In this document: positions 58,744 through 64,000 of the stretch, piece by piece | Position numbering within the stretch: the stretch's first letter is position 1 | Layout: every line of letters starts with the position of its first letter | Assembly: GCA_051648405.1 (NCBI GenBank) | Contig: JBOFFC010000114.1 | Location: 1-64,000, forward strand | Length of the DNA stretch: 64,000 nt | DNA from: JBOFFC01 sp051648405 | GTDB lineage: Bacteria; Planctomycetota; Planctomycetia; Pirellulales; Lacipirellulaceae | Direction: 5' to 3' | Notes under the pieces: model-generated | The model's database searches: none | Seen by the model: only the letters and a program-made list of their open reading frames with translations | Told to the model about the DNA's origin: nothing | Position numbers and translations under genes: made by a program

Positions 58744-60294
58744 ATGCTCGCCAAACTGCCAACCTACAGCCTCGTCGGCATCGACGCGGTCCCCGTGGTC
58801 GCCGAGGTCGATGTCTCTCCCGGGGCGGTCCCCAAGACGGTGCTCGTCGGAATGCCTCAGGCGGCCGTCCGCGAAGCGACCGACCGCAGCGAGCGGGCGA
58901 TCGTCAACAGCGGCTTCGTCCGGCCCCAAGACCGGATCGTCATCAACCTGGCCCCCGCCGAGCTCCCCAAGCAGGCGGCGTCGTTCGACCTGCCGATCGC
59001 CTTGGGGGTCCTGGCGGGGAGCGGGCAGATCCCGCTCGATCGGCTCGGGAGCTACGCGGTCGTCGGCGAGCTCGCCCTCGACGGCTCGACACGCCCGGTG
59101 AAGGGGGCCCTGTCGATGGCGATGGCCGCGGCGACCCAGGCTCGCAACGGGCGTCTCCGCGGGCTGATCGTCCCGCGACCCAACGCCCGCGAGGCGGCGG
59201 TCGTCGAAGGGATCGACGTCTTCCCGGTCGATAGCCTCGCCGAGGCGGCGGCCTTCTTCGCCGGCGAGCTGGCGATCGAGCCGCAGCCGTGCGTGGTCGC
59301 CGACCTGGTCGCCGAGCAGTGCGACTACGAGCACGATTACGCCGACGTCCGCGGGCAAGAAGCGGCCAAGCGGGCCCTGACGATCGCGGCCGCCGGGGGA
59401 CACAACCTGCTGATGGTCGGTCCGCCGGGCTCGGGCAAGACGATGCTCGCCAAACGGGCGCCCTCGATCTTGCCGGGCCTCTCCCCCGACGAGTCAGTCG
59501 AGACGACGCGCGTCTACAGCGCGATCGGTCGGCTCGCCGCGGGGCAGGCCCTGTTGGCGCGCCGGCCGTTCCGCGCCCCGCACCACACGATCTCCAACGC
59601 CGGGCTCGTCGGCGGGGGATCAACCCCCCAGCCGGGGGAGATCAGCCTCGCGCACCACGGCGTGCTGTTCCTCGACGAGCTGCCGGAGTTCAACCGCACA
59701 ACGCTCGAGGTTCTGCGTCAGCCGCTCGAGGACGGCGAGGTGACGATCAGCCGCGCCGTGGCGACGACGACGTTCCCGGCGGACTTCATGCTGATCGCGT
59801 CCCTCAACCCGTGCCCTTGCGGCTACCGCAACGACCCGCGGCGCGACTGCCACTGCGGCGTCGTGCAGATCGAGCGGTACATGGCGAAGATCAGCGGGCC
59901 GCTGCTCGACCGCATCGACCTGCACATCGAAGTGCCGGCCGTCAACTACGACGACCTGCGCTCGAAGCGTGCGGGGACCGACAGCCGGACGATGCGCGAG
60001 CGGGTGGTCGCCGCGCGCGCGGCGCAAGCCGTGCGAACGCGGGCCGACGGCCGGGTGCGACTGAACTCGCAGCTCTCGTCGCGCGACGTCCGTCGCCACT
60101 GCGAGCTCGACGAGATGGGGGCCCAGTTGCTCCGCGCGAGCGTCGAGCAGCTCGGCCTCTCGGCCCGGGCCCACGACAAGGTGCTGCGCGTCGCCCGCAC
60201 GATCGCCGACCTCGCGGGGAGCGCCGCGATCGTCGCCGAGCACGTCGGCGAGGCGGTCAACTACCGGCTCCTGGACCGCAAGCTATGGGGCTGA
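58744..60294 (+). CDS. comM: ComM/YifB family Mg-chelatase-like AAA+ ATPase
   Basis: 516 residues. The N-terminal Lon-protease-like fold (SLVGIDAVPVVAEVDVSPGA, LVGMPQAAVREATDRSERAI) precedes the AAA+ core with Walker A MVGPPGSGKTMLAKR, Walker B GVLFLDELPEFNR and the zinc-like CPCGYRNDPRRDCHC cluster. The C-terminal domain has LNSQLSSRDVRRHCELDEMG. ComM acts as a hexameric helicase promoting branch migration in natural transformation; the role here is inferred from family. Confidence 0.93.
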   Translation: MLAKLPTYSLVGIDAVPVVAEVDVSPGAVPKTVLVGMPQAAVREATDRSERAIVNSGFVRPQDRIVINLAPAELPKQAASFDLPIALGVLAGSGQIPLDRLGSYAVVGELALDGSTRPVKGALSMAMAAATQARNGRLRGLIVPRPNAREAAVVEGIDVFPVDSLAEAAAFFAGELAIEPQPCVVADLVAEQCDYEHDYADVRGQEAAKRALTIAAAGGHNLLMVGPPGSGKTMLAKRAPSILPGLSPDESVETTRVYSAIGRLAAGQALLARRPFRAPHHTISNAGLVGGGSTPQPGEISLAHHGVLFLDELPEFNRTTLEVLRQPLEDGEVTISRAVATTTFPADFMLIASLNPCPCGYRNDPRRDCHCGVVQIERYMAKISGPLLDRIDLHIEVPAVNYDDLRSKRAGTDSRTMRERVVAARAAQAVRTRADGRVRLNSQLSSRDVRRHCELDEMGAQLLRASVEQLGLSARAHDKVLRVARTIADLAGSAAIVAEHVGEAVNYRLLDRKLWG

Positions 60295-60320
60295 GGGCCC
60301 GTGGGCCGTTCTCGTTTATC

Positions 60321-60521
60321 AAGGGGAATAAGGGGATGACGGGGGATAAAGGGGGGACGATCCTTTGGAAGCGAGCGAGAGGCTGCGGGCAGCAGGCTGT
60401 AAGCGACAGCTTTTGGTCATTGGTGCTCGGTCATTGATGCTTCGCCAAACGCCACCCACGGCAGCAAGCACGCCCCTCTGAAGTATCTACCTTTTATCCC
60501 CCGTCATCCCCCTATCTTCTT
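60321..60521. repeat. Composite inverted repeat after comM with internal heptamers
   Basis: 60332-60350 and 60493-60511 are 19-base perfect inverted copies of GGGGATGACGGGGGATAAA within longer imperfect arms. Between them lies a heptamer array at 60414-60441 (TGGTCAT, TGGTGCT, CGGTCAT, TGATGCT). The element fills the gap between the convergent comM and MFS genes and may act as terminator. Confidence 0.8.
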
Positions 60522-60553
60522 CTCCTCAAGCGTTCAGAGCAGGTGGGGGCGGA

Positions 60554-61921
60554 TCACCGCTCGACCGGTTCGACGATCGCGTCGGCGGGGCTCGGGGGGA
60601 CGTCGTGGGGCCGCATTTGGGCGTCGCCTGACGCCGGCTCGGGTTCACGGAACGCAAGGGCGAAGCAAGCCGCGGCGAAGAGCCCGACCACGGCCGGGGC
60701 GAGCCAGAACTCGACCCACCGGTACGGCGGCGGCGTGACTCCCTCGGGGGTCAGAAAGTGCGCCTGGCTCCACCCGGCGGCGAGCGAGCCGACGAGGTGC
60801 CCCACTCCCGACGTAGCCAGCGCATGCAGCCCCTGCACCGCGCTGCGCGAGCGGGGGTCGGCCAAGCGGTCGATGTACAACTGTCCGGCAACGTAGATGG
60901 ACACAAACGCCGGGCCGTGGATCGCGATCGCCGTGTAGACCGGCCAGCTCCAGTCTTGCGCCGCGCCGAGGGCCAGCAGCGAGTACCGCACCACCCAGGT
61001 CAGTACCCCCAAGAGGAACAACGGCTTCAGGCCGAACCGCCGCAGCAGCAGCGGCATCGTCAGCAGGCACGCGACTTCCGAGATCTGGGCGATCGTCTGC
61101 TTCGCGGCGGCGTTCTCGTACCCCGCGTAGTTCAAGTACGGATTGAGGAAGCTGCCGTACACCTGCGACGGGACGCAAGCGAGGAACGACACCGCAAGGA
61201 ACACGAGCAGCGGTCGGTTGCGCAGAATCGACGGCGTCGCGGCCCCGCCCGCGCGCCCCCCGGCCTTGCGCGGCGGGGGAGTCTTCGGCAGCGTGAGCGC
61301 GTAGGCGGCCATGGCGAGCTCCGACACCAGGCCCAACAGCAACGGCACGCGGGTGTCCTCGATCTTCAGGCCGCTGAGCAGCGGCCACGCCAACCCGACG
61401 AACAGCCCCGCGCAGATCCAGGCGACCGTGCCGAACGTCCGCACGAAGTAGAAGCCTTGCTCCGACCCTTCGAGGTGCCGCATCGCGATCGCGTTGGTGA
61501 GCGACACCGTTGGCACATAGAACTGGTAAAAGACCAGCATCGCGACGAAGAACCACGTCTGGCTCTCGCTGGCGTGCATCCACCAGAGGGCCGCGGCGGA
61601 GAGCAGGTGCAACAGCGCGACGACGCGTTCGGACGAGAAGTACCGGTCGGCGACCCACCCCATGACGGTCGGCGACGCGAGCGCGCCGATCGCGGCGGCC
61701 GACCCGCTGAGGCCGACGAACCAGGCCGAGAACGCCCCCGTCCCCTGGGCGCCCGTGTTCGCCGCGAGGTACGTCGAAATCGTCACCGACCACAAACCGA
61801 GCGGCCAGTACTGCAAGAACATCATCGCCACCAGGCGGGCGAGCAGCCCCGCCGGCGCATCGCCGACGAGGGCCCCCACAAAACCCTCCCGCGGCGCTCG
61901 ATTCACGGGGGGTGCTGGCAT
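60554..61921 (-). CDS. MFS transporter, NupG-like nucleoside/sugar permease
   Basis: 455 residues from the ATG at 61921; the longer frame upstream has no hydrophobic signal. About twelve membrane segments are visible, starting LVAMMFLQYWPLGLWSVTIS. VMGWVADRYFSSERVVALLH is the loop 2-3 motif, and FYFVRTFGTVAWICAGLFVG is similar to the nucleoside:H+ symporter branch. Cargo uncertain. The C-terminus after residue 425 is hydrophilic. Confidence 0.82.
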   Translation of the reverse strand: MPAPPVNRAPREGFVGALVGDAPAGLLARLVAMMFLQYWPLGLWSVTISTYLAANTGAQGTGAFSAWFVGLSGSAAAIGALASPTVMGWVADRYFSSERVVALLHLLSAAALWWMHASESQTWFFVAMLVFYQFYVPTVSLTNAIAMRHLEGSEQGFYFVRTFGTVAWICAGLFVGLAWPLLSGLKIEDTRVPLLLGLVSELAMAAYALTLPKTPPPRKAGGRAGGAATPSILRNRPLLVFLAVSFLACVPSQVYGSFLNPYLNYAGYENAAAKQTIAQISEVACLLTMPLLLRRFGLKPLFLLGVLTWVVRYSLLALGAAQDWSWPVYTAIAIHGPAFVSIYVAGQLYIDRLADPRSRSAVQGLHALATSGVGHLVGSLAAGWSQAHFLTPEGVTPPPYRWVEFWLAPAVVGLFAAACFALAFREPEPASGDAQMRPHDVPPSPADAIVEPVER

Positions 61922-62042
61922 CAAGCGGCGTTGGCGCAGGGCGGGGTCGGCTTCGGTCGCCCCGGCTGGCGGAGCGGGCGCCACGCGAAGGGCCGCGCGG
62001 GAGCAGGACGCTAACACGGCACGCCGAAACGTGGCAAGCGTG

Positions 62043-64000
62043 TCACTCCACCAGCAGGTAGCCCGACCAGAAGAACGGGTGGCTGGCGTCGGGAGTCGCG
62101 GCGCCATCGACCTCGACGTCGAGCCGCGGTTCGAGCCGGGCTTCGAGCGGCATCGACTTCGCCAGCCGCAACGAGCGCCGCAACGCCGCCGTGGGGGAGG
62201 CGTCGGCGATCCCGATGAGGTACTCGGCCGCGATCTCGCGCGCCCGCGTCCCCTCGGTGGTCCACCTGCTGAGCAGCACCGACTCGACCCCCGGGGCTAG
62301 GATCGCGCACGTCGCTTGAAACAGCTCGTCCCCGGTGCGGTCGCCGCCGCGCGACCCGCCGCGCCGCGAACCCTTGAGCTGCCGTTCGGCGATCGTCCGC
62401 GAGCGGGTGATCACGACCCCCCTCGGCCCCGGGTGGGGAGTCATCTGCCAGTCGATTAGGTTCCCCGGCTCCTTTTTCCCTCGCGGGACGAGCGACACGG
62501 CGTAGGGCGCCGCCGGCGAGAACTCGATTCCCGAATCGACCACGAGGGTGTCGAGGACGCCCCGCACCACGTTCGCGGGGAGCGCGTCGCCGACCCGCTC
62601 CAGTTCCGGAAGTGCCGCGCGCAGCGGGTCGGCCGGCGTGTCAGGGCTAGCGGCTTGCGCCCCGACGACTCCGGCGCGCAGCGCGGGGCGCGGCGCCGCG
62701 CGGAGCCGTGTGGCGAGGCCTGGAGTCGGCGAGACCCGCACGGCGACGGTGTCGCCAAGCGGCCTCTTGTCTCCCGCGGCGCTCCCCACGAGCACCGCCT
62801 CCCACGGCAAGTGCCACAGCGCGCCGTCGGGGACCACGGTCAGCAGCTTGGTCTTCGCGAAGTCGATCCGCGACTCGGCGAACAGCACCTCACCCAGGCG
62901 TGCCGCGGGCTCGTGCCAGTCCGTGCTCGCGAGCTCGTCGGCGGTCCACCTCTGTTGGGGACTGACCCCCGCCACTTTGCCGAGCAGCTCGATCACGAGG
63001 CCGCGGACGTCGCTCGCGTCCCCGACGAGCCACGCGTGGACGCCGTCGGCCGTCACCACGAGCCCCTGCAGCTCGCTGCGTGTCTGGTGGAACGCGCACA
63101 GGACTTCCCCCTCGGCGAGGCGTTCCTCCACCCCTTCGAGGGCAACCGCGGGGGGGTAGCCCAGCGGCGTCGGCCAGCGCGACAGCGCGACGGCGGCGAG
63201 CGTCCGCTCGCGCGCCGCGACGCTCGCGACGAGGCTCGCCAGAGGCTCGTCGGCGCTCTCGGGCGTGGCGTCGGCGAACAGGCCCGGCACGTCGCGCAGC
63301 GCCGTGCCGGCCTTGGTCCCTTCGCTGCGCGCCCGCGCGTACCCCGGTAGTCGCTCGAACGCGACGGCGCGTTGGGCACGCTCGTCGGGAGTGAGCGTCT
63401 CGTCGGAGGCTTCGAGCAGCCGCCGTAACCCGCCGACGCGCAGCAGCGCCACGGGCTGAGCGGCCAGGAAGCGGCGGCGCCGTTCGAGGTCGATCAGGCC
63501 GAGCGTCGCCGGCGTGTCGCGCCGCGCGGTCAGTGCGGCGAACCAGCGGTCGAACGCGCCGGTCTGATCGACTCCGAACGAAGCGAGCACGTCGAGCGGG
63601 TCGTCCGCCCAGTCGATCGGCCGCGGATCGCCCAGCAACGCGGGAAAGACCGTGACCGCCGATCGGGGCGAGAGCGTCCCGTCATCGACCCGCGCCGTCG
63701 CCAGCGCCAAACGGAAGTTGCGCAGCGAAACGGGGCGCTTGAGGCCCACGGCGCGGGTAGCGAGCGTCTGCGTTTCCTCGCCACGACCGGCCGTCGCCGC
63801 GAGCATCGCCCGGAGACGCGTCGCGTCGGCGCCGAGCGGCCCCCCCTCAACCTCGCGCGAGCGGGCGAACGCGGTCGCGAGCAAGTCGGCCGCCATCGCG
63901 CTCTCGCCGGAGTGGATCAGCCCCTCGACGACCCCCAGCCGGGCCTCGGCCACGATGTGGTGCAGGCCCGAGCGGGTCGCCGCTTGCGACAGCGGGTCGA
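62043..64000 (-). CDS. CHAT-domain-like protein, 5' end outside the window
   Basis: At least 652 residues; the frame is open to the window edge, and the internal GTG at 63953 is not a convincing start. The N-terminal half is helical and TPR-like (VAEARLGVVEGLIHSGESAM, RRRRFLAAQPVALLRVGGLR). The C-terminal half resembles a CHAT protease fold: LLTVVPDGALWHLPWEAVLV, then FSPAAPYAVSLVPR, VVITRSRTIAERQLKG and VESVLLSRWTTEGTRA. The usual histidine (ATHG) and cysteine (SACNT) motifs are absent, so it may be catalytically inactive. It ends FFWSGYLLVE, as CHAT proteins often do. Confidence 0.65.
   Translation of the reverse strand, partial: DPLSQAATRSGLHHIVAEARLGVVEGLIHSGESAMAADLLATAFARSREVEGGPLGADATRLRAMLAATAGRGEETQTLATRAVGLKRPVSLRNFRLALATARVDDGTLSPRSAVTVFPALLGDPRPIDWADDPLDVLASFGVDQTGAFDRWFAALTARRDTPATLGLIDLERRRRFLAAQPVALLRVGGLRRLLEASDETLTPDERAQRAVAFERLPGYARARSEGTKAGTALRDVPGLFADATPESADEPLASLVASVAARERTLAAVALSRWPTPLGYPPAVALEGVEERLAEGEVLCAFHQTRSELQGLVVTADGVHAWLVGDASDVRGLVIELLGKVAGVSPQQRWTADELASTDWHEPAARLGEVLFAESRIDFAKTKLLTVVPDGALWHLPWEAVLVGSAAGDKRPLGDTVAVRVSPTPGLATRLRAAPRPALRAGVVGAQAASPDTPADPLRAALPELERVGDALPANVVRGVLDTLVVDSGIEFSPAAPYAVSLVPRGKKEPGNLIDWQMTPHPGPRGVVITRSRTIAERQLKGSRRGGSRGGDRTGDELFQATCAILAPGVESVLLSRWTTEGTRAREIAAEYLIGIADASPTAALRRSLRLAKSMPLEARLEPRLDVEVDGAATPDASHPFFWSGYLLVE

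Overview
GC-rich, gene-dense chromosomal DNA that looks like a planctomycete of the order Pirellulales (inference). The markers are several PEP-CTERM secreted proteins, calcium-binding dockerin-like repeats of the ADYTVWRD type, a DUF1559 pilin-like protein, a DUF1571 protein, a DUF6798-like membrane protein, and an ECF sigma factor overlapping a FecR/lectin-like anti-sigma gene. lpxC and lpxA indicate a Gram-negative type outer membrane. No rRNA, tRNA, CRISPR array, insertion sequence or prophage was seen.

Layout. 1-3.9 kb: xylulokinase, then a HigBA-type toxin-antitoxin module lying between two copies of the xylB 3' end, a methyltransferase and a small anti-sigma-like protein. 4-10 kb: membrane protein, HAD phosphatase, small lipoprotein, secreted CX4CH protein, acylphosphatase and an ABC-2 permease. 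10-16 kb (minus strand): secreted M28 peptidase and an envelope cluster (Skp/OmpH, LpxC, LpxA, Gfo/Idh oxidoreductase). 16-22 kb: degenerate receiver, FHA-GAF histidine kinase, BirA, metallo-beta-lactamase hydrolase, DUF1571 protein and a VapBC-like pair. 22-27 kb: two PEP-CTERM proteins and a PEP-CTERM 5'-nucleotidase. 27-42 kb: housekeeping genes (UvrD-type helicase, RluD-type synthase, MscL, PurN, IleS, PIG-L deacetylase, NhaC antiporter, HisG, HisE, MiaA). 42-58 kb: a 16-kb block entirely on the minus strand that reads as an alpha-glucan (starch/maltodextrin) utilisation locus with its own sigma/anti-sigma pair. 58-64 kb: ComM-type ATPase, MFS transporter and a truncated CHAT-like gene.

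In the glucan block an ECF sigma factor and membrane anti-sigma head the direction of transcription. They are followed by PEP-CTERM proteins, a pilin-like protein, a small lipoprotein, a surface GH13 amylase with dockerin-like repeats, an exported GH13 amylase, and an importer made of a solute-binding-protein/MalF fusion plus MalG. The transporter ATPase is not in the window.

The most unusual feature is a layered set of short repeats: heptanucleotide arrays (period 7), decamer and 9-mer arrays, TTGC-loop hairpins, a nested REP-like palindrome, and two palindromic elements of about 185 bp on either side of hisG. Several are built as inverted pairs and sit at gene ends. Two copies of one hairpin element and several heptamer arrays lie in frame inside ileS. 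The bracketing of the toxin-antitoxin module by a diverged second copy of the xylB 3' end is the other strong structural signal.
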